A stretch of 39,506 bases of DNA, taken from contig JAABPV010000023.1 in assembly GCA_011391865.1 (NCBI GenBank), forward strand, positions 1-39,506, in the 5' to 3' direction. The stretch is from Desulfobulbaceae bacterium. Its GTDB lineage: Bacteria; Desulfobacterota; Desulfobulbia; Desulfobulbales; Desulfobulbaceae. The notes beneath the pieces were generated by a model that searched no databases, was not told the origin of the DNA, and was given only the letters and a program-made list of their open reading frames with translations. How positions within the stretch are numbered: position 1 is the first letter of the stretch; every line of letters starts with the position of its first letter. This document shows, piece by piece, positions 8,484-15,906 of this stretch. Made by a program: the position numbers and the translations under genes.

Positions 8484-10076
8484 TCAGGAAGAGCGGAGAA
8501 AAGGCCGTTCAATCAGCGCGTAGGTGACGCAGGCGAACAGATAACTCAGCAGCAGTGTGGAAATAAAGAGAGGTGCTCCTGCCAGATGCCCGCCGCTGTA
8601 CAGTTCCGCGCCTTTGCGGAGCACGTCGATCACCAGCGTGTGAAAAATATACATGCTGAAAGACACCAAGCTCAGAGCGCGCAGCGGCAGGCTGGAGAGG
8701 AAACTCACAAGCGGCGATTTCCCTGCCTCCAGCACGGCCAGAATCAGCGCGGCGGCGGCGGCGGCGAACCAAGGATAATAAATGAGGGCGAAGAATCGTT
8801 TGCCGCCCCACACTCTCTCATGCGAGAAAAGGACGAAAACGAGCAGAATCAGAACAGCTGCCGCAGCGGCTCCATGTCCGCCGCCTTGGCGCAGCAGTTG
8901 GCTCAGCTGCGGCCCGAAACCGTAATGCAGCCACGAGGCCAGCATTCCGCCAAGAAAAACTCCCAAATACAACGGAATCGGAGCATCCATGCCGCCGATC
9001 AGCAGCACTGATTCCGAGAACCAGTTGGCCAGCATGATCATGCCCAGTAGGCCGGGCAGAACCAGCCAAGGCCGGATGCGAAAAAGCAGCAGGCAGAGCA
9101 GCAGCACCGGCGGAGTGAGCAGGTAAAAGCAGATTTCTTGCGGCACGACCCAAAGATGGCCGTTTCCCTTGAGAAAGAGGAAATGCAGAGCCGCCTCTTC
9201 TATCCTCCCATGCAGAAGGAAAACCAGCAGGATGTAGGTGTAGTACACCGGCACTATCCGTTTTATCCGCCTGACAAAAAAATGGCGCAAGAACGGCAGG
9301 GAGAGGATGCGCTCCGGCTGCTGGACAAAGGGCTTGGCAAGCAGAAAGCCGCTCAAGGTCATGAAAATCCAGACTCCACTGCGGCCTGCGCCGGAAAAAA
9401 ATCCCCACGTGTGATCAGCCACCACTAAGAGCAGAGCAAAGGCCCGCAGGCCGTCCAGCGCGTCGATATTTTCGCCCACAGAAGGCCGCTTGCCGCGCAG
9501 ATCGGCAAAGGGCGCAAAACTGGCGATATCAGCCTGCTGAAGCAGCAGAAAAAGAAAAAAAGCGAAGAGTGACGGCAGCCCCCAGAGCAGCAGCGGTTTC
9601 GGCTGAAGCAGTGGCTCGTTGCAGACGATATAGGAATCGTCGTCGTTTGTCTGAATCGCCACATGATCCTGCTCTAGCCGCACCGCCGCGCCTGCGGAAT
9701 GGACGCTGAAGAAACTGAAAATTTCCGCAGGCTCAAGAACAACACGCTGCGCAAAATAACCGTCTATGATCAGCTTGTGCAGGCGGACAGCTCCCGGCTC
9801 TGCGCCCAAGTCGAGCCGCAGACGCTTGATTGGAGCATGGTTGAGCCGGATTCGCGCCTTTTGCGGCATGTTCGGCTCAATCACCGCAGAAACAGCGGAA
9901 TGCTGCTCGGCAAAATCCCTGCCGCCAGAATAGTACACTTGCAGGCGGTCGGGGCGATCAAACTGCACTACAGCTTCAATAAAAGCAGCACCGGGCAGAA
10001 CGGCGTTGCAGACGGCGAAGAGCACCGCGAAGCAGAGCAGAGCTGCGGCCAGAGCGTGCATGTTCCGGCTGCTCAT
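8484..10076 (-). CDS. Acyltransferase 3 family membrane protein (OafA/YrhL-like) with extra N-terminal extracytoplasmic domain
   Basis: 530 aa. The acyltransferase-3 core starts at about residue 200 with ENIDALDGLRAFALLLVVADHTWGF and continues with GVWIFMTLSGFLLAKPF and FFVRRIKRIVPVYY. These contain the catalytic-type histidine, the SGFLL segment and the RxxR motif of the family, followed by about ten helices. The family transfers acetyl or other acyl groups across the membrane to sugars. The core is preceded by a separate helix and about 130 residues of beta-rich extracytoplasmic sequence (for example KRLRLDLGAEPGAVRLHKLIIDG). A comparable domain precedes the core of the neighbouring DUF2142-like protein. 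The ATG overlaps the stop of the small upstream gene. Confidence 0.88.
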   Translation of the reverse strand: MSSRNMHALAAALLCFAVLFAVCNAVLPGAAFIEAVVQFDRPDRLQVYYSGGRDFAEQHSAVSAVIEPNMPQKARIRLNHAPIKRLRLDLGAEPGAVRLHKLIIDGYFAQRVVLEPAEIFSFFSVHSAGAAVRLEQDHVAIQTNDDDSYIVCNEPLLQPKPLLLWGLPSLFAFFLFLLLQQADIASFAPFADLRGKRPSVGENIDALDGLRAFALLLVVADHTWGFFSGAGRSGVWIFMTLSGFLLAKPFVQQPERILSLPFLRHFFVRRIKRIVPVYYTYILLVFLLHGRIEEAALHFLFLKGNGHLWVVPQEICFYLLTPPVLLLCLLLFRIRPWLVLPGLLGMIMLANWFSESVLLIGGMDAPIPLYLGVFLGGMLASWLHYGFGPQLSQLLRQGGGHGAAAAAVLILLVFVLFSHERVWGGKRFFALIYYPWFAAAAAALILAVLEAGKSPLVSFLSSLPLRALSLVSFSMYIFHTLVIDVLRKGAELYSGGHLAGAPLFISTLLLSYLFACVTYALIERPFLRSS

Positions 10077-10312
10077 CGCCGCCTGACGCGCTGATAGAGC
10101 CGGTGAAGCCTGTCTTCATGGGGCGCGAGCAGCGGGAAAATCAGCCCGCCCAGCCGGTGCGAGACCAAGAGCACAAGCAGGCCGCGCAGTCGCGCTCCGC
10201 CGCCAAGGTTGCCTATAGGGATCAGTTTGCTGCACAGCAGGGTGCGGATAATCCGTCCGATCTCGCCTGCGCCCAGATCGTAGTTTTTGCCAGTGATGAA
10301 CTGTTCTTTCAT
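10073..10312 (-). CDS. Small protein of unknown function, first gene of the acyltransferase operon
   Basis: 79 aa. The gene is supported by a GAGGA ribosome site 6 nt before the ATG at 10312 and by an ATGA overlap with the acyltransferase start. The N-terminal part (FITGKNYDLGAGEIGRIIRTLLCSKLIPIGN) is amphipathic. A hydrophobic segment (LRGLLVLLVSHRLGGLIFPLL) follows, then a very basic tail (HRLYQRVRRR). It could be a small membrane-associated partner of the acyltransferase or the remnant of a longer glycan gene. I recognise no family. Confidence 0.55.
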   Translation of the reverse strand: MKEQFITGKNYDLGAGEIGRIIRTLLCSKLIPIGNLGGGARLRGLLVLLVSHRLGGLIFPLLAPHEDRLHRLYQRVRRR

Positions 10313-10521
10313 GCTATTTCCTCAGCCAGTCAGAGCCAGTCAGCAGCGACCGGCGCAAATGAATGAATCTTAACATTGCCTTCTTTTTTGTCCACTGTTT
10401 TTCGGCCCGACCGGTTCAGCCGCCTGACAACTCAATTGGCCAAAAAAAGCTGAAGATTTCATTGTATCCATCTAATATAACGGAACAAAACTTCTCTCCA
10501 TTCCCGATGCTGACTTTTTTC

Positions 10522-10552
10522 TTGACACAATGCGGGGAAAACGGTATATAAT
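10522..10552 (+). promoter_or_regulatory. Sigma-70 promoter of the tRNA operon
   Basis: TTGACA at 10522-10527 is followed by TATATAAT at 10545-10552. Read as TATATA the spacer is 17 bp; read as TATAAT it is 19 bp. It ends 14 bp before tRNA-Lys. Confidence 0.8.
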
Positions 10553-10565
10553 AGCCCTCTACCAA

Positions 10566-10641
10566 GGGTCGTTAACTCAGTCGGTAGAGTATCTGCCTTT
10601 TAAGCAGAGAGTCGCGCGTTCGAGTCGCGCACGACCCACCA
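10566..10641 (+). tRNA. tRNA-Lys (anticodon TTT)
   Basis: A 76-nt cloverleaf with acceptor stem GGGTCGT/ACGACCC, a D-arm with GGTAGAGT, anticodon stem TCTGC/GCAGA and loop CTTTTAA (anticodon TTT). The T-arm has GTTCGAGTC and the 3' CCA is encoded. It closely matches bacterial tRNA-Lys. Confidence 0.97.
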
Positions 10642-10656
10642 TGCAGCAGCTTAAAA

Positions 10657-10731
10657 GTCCCCATCGTCTAGCCAGGTCTAGGACATCGGCCTTTCACGCC
10701 GACAACACCGGTTCGAATCCGGTTGGGGACG
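10657..10731 (+). tRNA. tRNA-Glu (anticodon TTC)
   Basis: A 75-nt cloverleaf with acceptor stem GTCCCCA/TGGGGAC, anticodon stem TCGGC/GCCGA around loop CTTTCAC (anticodon TTC) and T-loop GTTCGAATC. The CCA end is not encoded, unlike the tRNA-Lys 15 nt upstream. The two are cotranscribed. Confidence 0.97.
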
Positions 10732-10744
10732 CGAAATAAAATCA

Positions 10745-10776
10745 GGCGGTCAGCTCAATAGAGCTGACCGCCTTTT
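10745..10776 (+). terminator. Terminator of the tRNA operon
   Basis: A perfect 12-bp stem (GGCGGTCAGCTC / GAGCTGACCGCC) with an AATA loop is followed by TTTT. Confidence 0.9.
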
Positions 10777-10854
10777 CATTTTGTTTAGGCTGCCGTGTTA
10801 GGCTTTTTAGAATCTGGCATGGAATCAAAAGATAATGCGGCATTTATTCAAACT

Positions 10855-11652
10855 ATGCGATTTTCGATCATAACTCCGAATTACAACAGCGGAAGATTCC
10901 TTGAGCAGACGCTCTCCAGCGTCATCGCGCAAGCATCTGACGGCATCGAGCTGGAATACATTGTCGTGGACGGCGGCAGCACAGATTCGTCCCACGATAT
11001 CATTGCCAGATATTCCAACAGTATCGCCAGAACGATCATTGAAAAAGACAGCGGCCCGGCCAATGCCATCAACAAGGGGCTATCGGCGGCGACCGGCGAC
11101 GTACTGGCATGGCTGAATGCCGACGACATTTATTATCCCGACGCACTGCGGCGGGTGCGGCAGGTCTTCGAGCAACGGCCTGACGCGGCCATCTGCTTCG
11201 GCGGCTGCCCGATTGTTGATGCGCAGGGGCAGGAAATCCGCGCCGCCATCACCCGTTTCAAGGAGATCTTCTATCCTGTCTCCTCGCGCTTCACCTATCA
11301 GTGCATCAACTATCTTTCGCAGCCCGCGCTGTTTTTCCGCCGCTCGGCGTTTGAGCAGGCCGGGCCGCTGCGCGAGGACATGCGGGCGGCGTGGGATTAT
11401 GAATTCATCCTCAGGCTGTGGCGCAGCGGCGGCGCAGCGCAGGCGCAGGGCGCGCCGCTGGCCGCCTTCCGCTGGCACGAGCAGTCCATCAGCGGCCAGC
11501 ACTTCGCCCGGCAGTTCAAAGAGGAATATGAGGCGGCGCGGGCCGACGCAGGCCGTCTTGCCCCGCAGACGCTGATTCATTTTTGCGTCCGCTGGGGCAT
11601 TGTCGGCATCTATTCGCTCATGGCCCGCCGCCGGAAAAAATCATGCGCATAG
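10855..11652 (+). CDS. Glycosyltransferase family 2
   Basis: 265 aa from the ATG at 10855. Starts at 10819 (ATG) or 10795 (GTG) are possible, but the fold begins MRFSIITPNYNSGRFLEQTL, so the shorter form is complete; no start has a good ribosome site. GT-A motifs are visible: the nucleotide-binding strand SIITPNYN, IVVDGGSTDSS, KDSGPANAINKGL, the metal-binding WLNADD (DxD equivalent) and the acceptor-side AAWDYEFILRLWRSGG. It probably transfers a sugar from a nucleotide donor in surface glycan assembly. It lies 78 nt after the tRNA terminator and overlaps the next glycosyltransferase by 10 nt, so the two are cotranslated. Confidence 0.88.
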   Translation: MRFSIITPNYNSGRFLEQTLSSVIAQASDGIELEYIVVDGGSTDSSHDIIARYSNSIARTIIEKDSGPANAINKGLSAATGDVLAWLNADDIYYPDALRRVRQVFEQRPDAAICFGGCPIVDAQGQEIRAAITRFKEIFYPVSSRFTYQCINYLSQPALFFRRSAFEQAGPLREDMRAAWDYEFILRLWRSGGAAQAQGAPLAAFRWHEQSISGQHFARQFKEEYEAARADAGRLAPQTLIHFCVRWGIVGIYSLMARRRKKSCA

Positions 11653-12800
11653 GCATCAACACGCTGTTTCTCGTGCCCGGCGACGTGGGCGGCACCGAGA
11701 TCTATCTGCGCGAGACGCTGAAGGCGATGGCCGCGCTTGCCGACGGCGACACCTTGGTTTTGTTCACCAACCGCGAGAACGACAGTCTGCTGCGGGCCGA
11801 TCTGGCCGCCTTTTCCCAGACTGAATTTCATCAGATTCCCTGCCGGGCGGCGGTGCGGCCGCTGCGGATTCTCGCTGAACAATTTCTGCTGCCCTGCGCC
11901 GTCCGCAGAGCGCGAGTGGACGCGCTCTGGTCGCCGGGCTATACGGCTCCGGCAGTCTGCTTTTCGCCGCAGGCGGTGACTGTGCATGATCTGCAATATA
12001 AAAGCTGCCCTGAAGACATGAGCTGGATCGAACGGACAGTGCTGGATATTTTGGTTCAGACCGCCTGCCGCCGCTGTCAGGCGGTGATCGCCATTTCCAA
12101 TTTTTCCCGGCAGGAGATTATCAGGCATGGCTTTGCTGAAGGCTCCAAAGTCCATGCTGTGCTGAACGGAGTGAGCGAGGATTTTGCCAAGAGCTTGGCA
12201 TCAGAGGGAGAAGTTGATCTTCTTTTGGATCAGCTGTCTGTCCGCAGGCCATTTCTGCTCTGCGTGGCCCACAGTTATCCGCATAAAAATCTTGACAAGC
12301 TGGTTGATGCCTTCGCCCTGCTGCAAGAAGAAATTCCGCATCAGCTTGTGCTGGTGGGCAAGGGCCGCCGGGGCGAGGAGGCGTTGCGGAAGAGTTTGCG
12401 GAAGATCAAAAATCAAGAACAGGTGCTGCGCCTGAGCGGACTGACCGAGCAGGAGCTGCGGGCACTCTATCAGGCCGCTGAGTTGTTTGTGCTGCCTTCC
12501 GCCTACGAAGGCTTTGGCCTGCCGGTGATCGAGGCACTTTCCGCCGGGCTGCCGGTGCTGACGGTGCGGGCGGCTTCGCTGCCGGAAGTGGGCGGCGAGG
12601 CCGCGTTGTATGTGGATGCGCCAACGGCGGAGATTTTGGCTGAAAAGATGCGTGACGCGCTGCGCCAGCCTGAATCGGAACGCCGCCGCCGGGCCGAGCT
12701 AGGCCGGAGCTGGGCGGAGCGTTTCACGTGGCAGCGCACTGCGGAGGAAACCTTGCGCGTGCTGCGCCTCATCACGCAAAAGTCATGCTCTGACCGCTGA
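11643..12800 (+). CDS. Glycosyltransferase family 4 (GT-B, GT1 superfamily)
   Basis: 385 aa from the ATG at 11643, which begins the fold (MRIGINTLFLVPGDVGGTEIYLRETL). It has the GGTE donor/acceptor loop and the interdomain segment FLLCVAHSYPHKNLDKLVDAF. The C-terminal donor site PSAYEGFGLPVIEALSAGLPV contains the E-x7-E motif of retaining GT4 enzymes. It likely works with the overlapping GT2 on a cell-surface polysaccharide. The hairpin at 12801-12818 after its stop may end the operon. Confidence 0.9.
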   Translation: MRIGINTLFLVPGDVGGTEIYLRETLKAMAALADGDTLVLFTNRENDSLLRADLAAFSQTEFHQIPCRAAVRPLRILAEQFLLPCAVRRARVDALWSPGYTAPAVCFSPQAVTVHDLQYKSCPEDMSWIERTVLDILVQTACRRCQAVIAISNFSRQEIIRHGFAEGSKVHAVLNGVSEDFAKSLASEGEVDLLLDQLSVRRPFLLCVAHSYPHKNLDKLVDAFALLQEEIPHQLVLVGKGRRGEEALRKSLRKIKNQEQVLRLSGLTEQELRALYQAAELFVLPSAYEGFGLPVIEALSAGLPVLTVRAASLPEVGGEAALYVDAPTAEILAEKMRDALRQPESERRRRAELGRSWAERFTWQRTAEETLRVLRLITQKSCSDR

Positions 12801-12818
12801 GGCGCGGCCAGCCGCGCC
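12801..12818 (+). terminator. Possible terminator hairpin after the GT4 gene
   Basis: GGCGCGG and CCGCGCC form a 7-bp stem with a 4-nt loop immediately after the stop codon. There is no T-run, so intrinsic termination is uncertain. Confidence 0.35.
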
Positions 12819-12834
12819 AATCTGCACAAAACCC

Positions 12835-12862
12835 TTTACGCCGCAGCGTTTGCTGGTAAGAT
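12835..12862 (+). promoter_or_regulatory. Candidate ilvC promoter
   Basis: TTTACG (12835-12840), a 16-bp spacer and TAAGAT (12857-12862) lie 47 bp before the ilvC start. The match to sigma-70 consensus is only moderate. No leader-peptide attenuator is visible. Confidence 0.35.
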
Positions 12863-12908
12863 AGCACCATTCGATATTTTTCAACAACTCTGCACAAGGA
12901 GAATCATC

Positions 12909-14378
12909 ATGTCTAACTATTTTAACAGCCTGCCCCTGCGCCTTCAGCTGGACGAGCTGGGCCGCTGCCGTTTCATGCAGGCCTCCGAGTTCAATGGTGT
13001 GGAAGCCCTCAAGGGCAAGAAGATCGTCATCGTTGGTTGTGGGGCGCAGGGACTCAATCAGGGGCTGAACCTGCGCGATAGCGGTTTGGACGTGTCTTAC
13101 ACCCTGCGCGACGCGGCCATTGCCACCAAGCGTCTGTCCTGGCAGCGTGCTACAGAGAACGGCTTCAAGGTCGGCACCTATCAGGAGATGCTGCCGAGTG
13201 CTGATCTGGTCATCAACCTGACCCCGGACAAGCAGCACTCCAGCGTGATCAAGGCGGTGATGCCACTGATGAAGGAGAACGCCTGCCTCTCATATTCGCA
13301 CGGTTTCAACATCGTCGAAGAAGGGATGCAAATCCGTAAGGACATCACCGTCATCATGGTTGCGCCCAAATCGCCTGGCACTGAGGTGCGGCATGAGTAC
13401 CAGCGCGGCTTCGGCGTGCCGACCCTGCTGGCTGTGCACCGCGAGAACGACCCGCTCGGCATGGGCTGGGACATTGCCAAAGCCTACGCCGCAGGCACCG
13501 GCGGCCACCGCGCAGGCTGCTTGGAGTCCTCCTTTGTCGCTGAGGTGAAGTCTGATCTGATGGGCGAGCAGACCATCCTCTGCGGCATGTTGCAGACCGG
13601 CTCGCTGCTCTGCTTCGAGCGGATGGTTGCGCTGGGCATGGATGCCCGCTATGCGGTCAAGCTGATTCAGAACGGCTGGGAGACCATCACCGAGGCTCTC
13701 AAGCTCGGCGGCATCACCAACATGATGGACCGGCTGTCCAATCCGGCCAAACTGCGGGCCTTCCAGCTTGCTGACGAGCTGAAGCGCATTCTCAGGCCGC
13801 TCTTCTGCAAGCACATGGACGACATCATGTCCGGCCAGTTCTCCACAACCATGATGCAGGACTGGGCCAATGACGATGCCAACCTGCTCACATGGCGCAA
13901 GGCCACTGGCGAGACCGCCTTTGAGAAGACAGAAGCGGCGGATATGGCCATCAGCGAGCAGGAGTATTTCGACAAGGGCATCCTGATGGTGGCGATGGTC
14001 AAAGCGGGCGTGGAGCTGGCCTTCAACACCATGGTCTCTTCCGGCATCAAGGCGGAGTCAGCCTATTACGAATCCTTGCACGAGCTGCCGCTGATCGCCA
14101 ACCTGATCACCCGCAAGAAGCTGTATGAGATGAACGTGGTGATTTCTGACACCGCCGAGTACGGCTGCTATCTCTTCAACCATGCAGCCTATCCGCTGCT
14201 GCAAGGCTTCATGAAGACCCTGGGCGCGGATGTGATTGGCAAAGGGCTGGATGTGAAGGACAACTCTGTCAGCAACAAGGAGCTGATCGAGGTTAACCGG
14301 ATCATCCGCAGCACCGGCGTGGAGACCATCGGCGCGGAGCTGCGCGGCTATATGAGCGCGATGAAGGCGATTATTTGA
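12909..14378 (+). CDS. ilvC: Ketol-acid reductoisomerase, class II (long form)
   Basis: 489 aa, colinear with E. coli IlvC (491 aa). It catalyses the NADPH-dependent isomerisation and reduction of acetolactate in valine, leucine and isoleucine synthesis, in the cytoplasm. The Rossmann motif is VGCGAQG (G43, G45, G48). [10 protein letters not shown], the metal-site segment [20 protein letters not shown] and the duplicated class II C-terminal knotted domain ([36 protein letters not shown]) are present. AGGAG precedes the ATG. No other ilv gene is nearby. Its last 39 bases plus 10 downstream bases recur at 18163-18211. Confidence 0.97.
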   Translation: MSNYFNSLPLRLQLDELGRCRFMQASEFNGVEALKGKKIVIVGCGAQGLNQGLNLRDSGLDVSYTLRDAAIATKRLSWQRATENGFKVGTYQEMLPSADLVINLTPDKQHSSVIKAVMPLMKENACLSYSHGFNIVEEGMQIRKDITVIMVAPKSPGTEVRHEYQRGFGVPTLLAVHRENDPLGMGWDIAKAYAAGTGGHRAGCLESSFVAEVKSDLMGEQTILCGMLQTGSLLCFERMVALGMDARYAVKLIQNGWETITEALKLGGITNMMDRLSNPAKLRAFQLADELKRILRPLFCKHMDDIMSGQFSTTMMQDWANDDANLLTWRKATGETAFEKTEAADMAISEQEYFDKGILMVAMVKAGVELAFNTMVSSGIKAESAYYESLHELPLIANLITRKKLYEMNVVISDTAEYGCYLFNHAAYPLLQGFMKTLGADVIGKGLDVKDNSVSNKELIEVNRIIRSTGVETIGAELRGYMSAMKAII

Positions 14379-14388
14379 GGTTGGTTGC
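14340..14388 (+). repeat. Direct repeat copy 1: ilvC 3' end
   Basis: This is the 49-bp end of ilvC including the stop and 10 bp downstream. Copy 2 at 18163-18211 differs at two adjacent positions only (AT here, GC there), with the last 37 bp identical. The pair brackets about 3.8 kb of accessory genes and resembles the duplicated gene ends left by site-specific integration, though no integrase gene is present. Confidence 0.85.
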
Positions 14389-14407
14389 CTTTGGAATTGT
14401 AGAATTG

Positions 14408-14433
14408 TAGGGTCACGGCATGCCGTGACCCTA
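14408..14433. repeat. REP-like 26-bp perfect palindrome
   Basis: Half-site TAGGGTCACGGCA is followed directly by its exact reverse complement, 30 bp after the ilvC stop. It may act as the ilvC terminator or be a dispersed REP-type element. A different palindrome sits at the same relative place after the second ilvC-end copy. Confidence 0.75.
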
Positions 14434-14502
14434 ACTGCTGTATATTTTTCTAAACTGGCAGGACGGATGTACGGTTCAAATAATATATAAGGAGCGCATA
14501 TC

Positions 14503-15021
14503 ATGAAAAGCGATGTCTCTACGCGGCTTACACACAGGATTTCCTCTATACTTGAGGACTGTCATTATATCAGGCCACACATAGACAGCTATTTGAGGGA
14601 AACAGATGCTCGCCGGGATATAGACCGCCACATTCTCAGAATACTCAGCAATTCGATAGCAACTCTTGAGATGTTTGTCCCCAGTAAGGAAGGTGCCGAG
14701 TATCACGGGCTACCACGAGAAGTATGCTCGCCGACACCTACACCGAATCTGAATATCCGTCATATTGAGCGCGATGCTACTTGGGACTTTCAACCTTGGA
14801 TTTGCGAAAAGCTTACCCGTATGAATGCCGCATCAAGAGACCTTGCACACTATTGGCTTATTGAGATAGGAGATGTTCAGCTAAAACCTGATGCACCCAT
14901 GTCGCCAAAAAAATGGCTTAAGGGTCTCATTGCAGCCCATTTTGAGGAAGTATTTAGTGAAGCGAGCATCATATTTGAGCAATTCTGTGCAGGCAAGATA
15001 GTGATTGACGAGAAGGGCTAA
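14503..15021 (+). CDS. Hypothetical protein
   Basis: 172 aa with a good AGGAG site before the ATG at 14503. The sequence is mostly helical, charged and soluble, with no signal peptide or membrane helix. Features include SILEDCHYIRPHIDSYL, RHILRILSNSIATLEMF and a C-terminal helix (HFEEVFSEASIIFEQFCAG). Base composition is lower in G+C than ilvC, consistent with accessory origin. It lies immediately inside the ilvC-end repeat. I recognise no family. Confidence 0.65.
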   Translation: MKSDVSTRLTHRISSILEDCHYIRPHIDSYLRETDARRDIDRHILRILSNSIATLEMFVPSKEGAEYHGLPREVCSPTPTPNLNIRHIERDATWDFQPWICEKLTRMNAASRDLAHYWLIEIGDVQLKPDAPMSPKKWLKGLIAAHFEEVFSEASIIFEQFCAGKIVIDEKG

Positions 15022-15108
15022 CCAATGGCTACAGCCGATAGGCTTTGCCTGCGATTGAACGGTAGCGTAGACAGCGATATAGCTCTGCTTTCGTGTAACG
15101 AGAAACTA

Positions 15109-15130
15109 GGGGCACATCATTCCGTGCCCC
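15109..15130. repeat. Small hairpin between the hypothetical and toxin genes
   Basis: GGGGCAC and GTGCCCC pair over 7 bp with an 8-nt loop. It lies between two convergent genes and may act as a terminator or be a degenerate REP element; there is no T-run. Confidence 0.4.
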
Positions 15131-15165
15131 CTCACACCATTTTCACACCCGCCAGCCTGTGCGCC

Positions 15166-15639
15166 CTATTCCCCGCACTCAGCCTTCAGCCGCTCCACAA
15201 GGCGGAGATGATAGCGCAGGCCATGCCGCCGCATCTCCTCCACGCACTGCGAGAAAGACGCAATCAGGCCCTTCCGCTTGGCGTTCAGCAGGATGCCCAA
15301 GGTGCCGATGACGGAAAGGCCGAGATACTCCGCCACATTGCGGCCAATCTTCTCATCAATGATGACCAGATCAGCCTTATGCTCGCAGGCGGCATGAATG
15401 GTGTGCTTCTCGCCTTTGTCGAGTTCAAGCAGGGCAAGGGTGCTGATCTCAGGAGAGGACGGCACTGTTTGCAGCCAAGGCAGTGCTGCCAGATCAGGCA
15501 CAGCAATCAGCCCGCCTGCGCGGCATTCTTCGACAACTTCTGGCACCACGCAGACTTGGGCAAACAGGCTCGGCAGCAGGTCAAGCTGGCCGATTGAGGA
15601 AAGCGCAATGAACGGCGTGGTGTTGGAGAAAACAATCAC
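15166..15639 (-). CDS. DUF3368-type PIN domain toxin
   Basis: 157 aa. The PIN RNase pattern is visible: an N-terminal strand with IVFSNTTPFIALSSIGQLDLL, where the usual first Asp (S-D-T/S-P) is replaced by Asn (S-N-T-T-P). The mid acidic residues are in LDKGEKHTIHAA (GE) and ADLVIIDEKIGRNVAEYLGL (DE), with IGTLGILLNAKRKGLI typical of DUF3368. Such proteins are toxin RNases of type II toxin-antitoxin pairs. The gene overlaps the antitoxin stop by 4 nt (ATGA). Asn at the first acidic position may still permit folding but could weaken metal binding; many DUF3368 members carry this variation, so inactivity is not assumed. Confidence 0.8.
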   Translation of the reverse strand: MIVFSNTTPFIALSSIGQLDLLPSLFAQVCVVPEVVEECRAGGLIAVPDLAALPWLQTVPSSPEISTLALLELDKGEKHTIHAACEHKADLVIIDEKIGRNVAEYLGLSVIGTLGILLNAKRKGLIASFSQCVEEMRRHGLRYHLRLVERLKAECGE

Positions 15640-15890
15640 AGCAGCATCGTCTCCCGGCGGAAGTCGTCTGCGGAGTCCTCAAGCAGCGCGGCTCCCTGCT
15701 CCATCGCCTTGAAAAGAAAGGCAGGCCGTGGCATATCCAGCCATTTTGCTGCCATGCCGGAAGAAATGCTTCCTTTCCTGAACAAGGCAATTGCCGCCTC
15801 CAGCTTGACCATCTCCGCAAGGCGTTCCACATTCACATGCAGGCCCAGCAGCAGCTCTGCCGGGCATTCTATGCGCATGACCTTTTCCAT
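15636..15890 (-). CDS. UPF0175 family antitoxin
   Basis: 84 aa; an internal ATG at 15878 is an alternative start. The C-terminal half (LEAAIALFRKGSISSGMAAKWLDMPRPAFLFKAMEQG) is the UPF0175 helix-turn-helix, and the N-terminus begins with a strand and helix. UPF0175 proteins pair with DUF3368 PIN toxins and autoregulate the operon. The gene follows the DUF4469-type gene by only 16 nt, so the toxin-antitoxin pair is probably cotranscribed with it. Confidence 0.8.
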   Translation of the reverse strand: MEKVMRIECPAELLLGLHVNVERLAEMVKLEAAIALFRKGSISSGMAAKWLDMPRPAFLFKAMEQGAALLEDSADDFRRETMLL

Positions 15891-15906
15891 GACCTCAGTT
15901 CCCCCT

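Noticed and set aside
10361-10551. Plus-strand ORF of 62 codons before the tRNA promoter
   Set aside because: No ribosome site and no recognisable sequence; it overlaps the promoter region of the tRNA operon.
12835-12908. Attenuator or riboswitch before ilvC
   Set aside because: No leader peptide with Val/Leu/Ile runs and no competing hairpins were seen; the leader is short.
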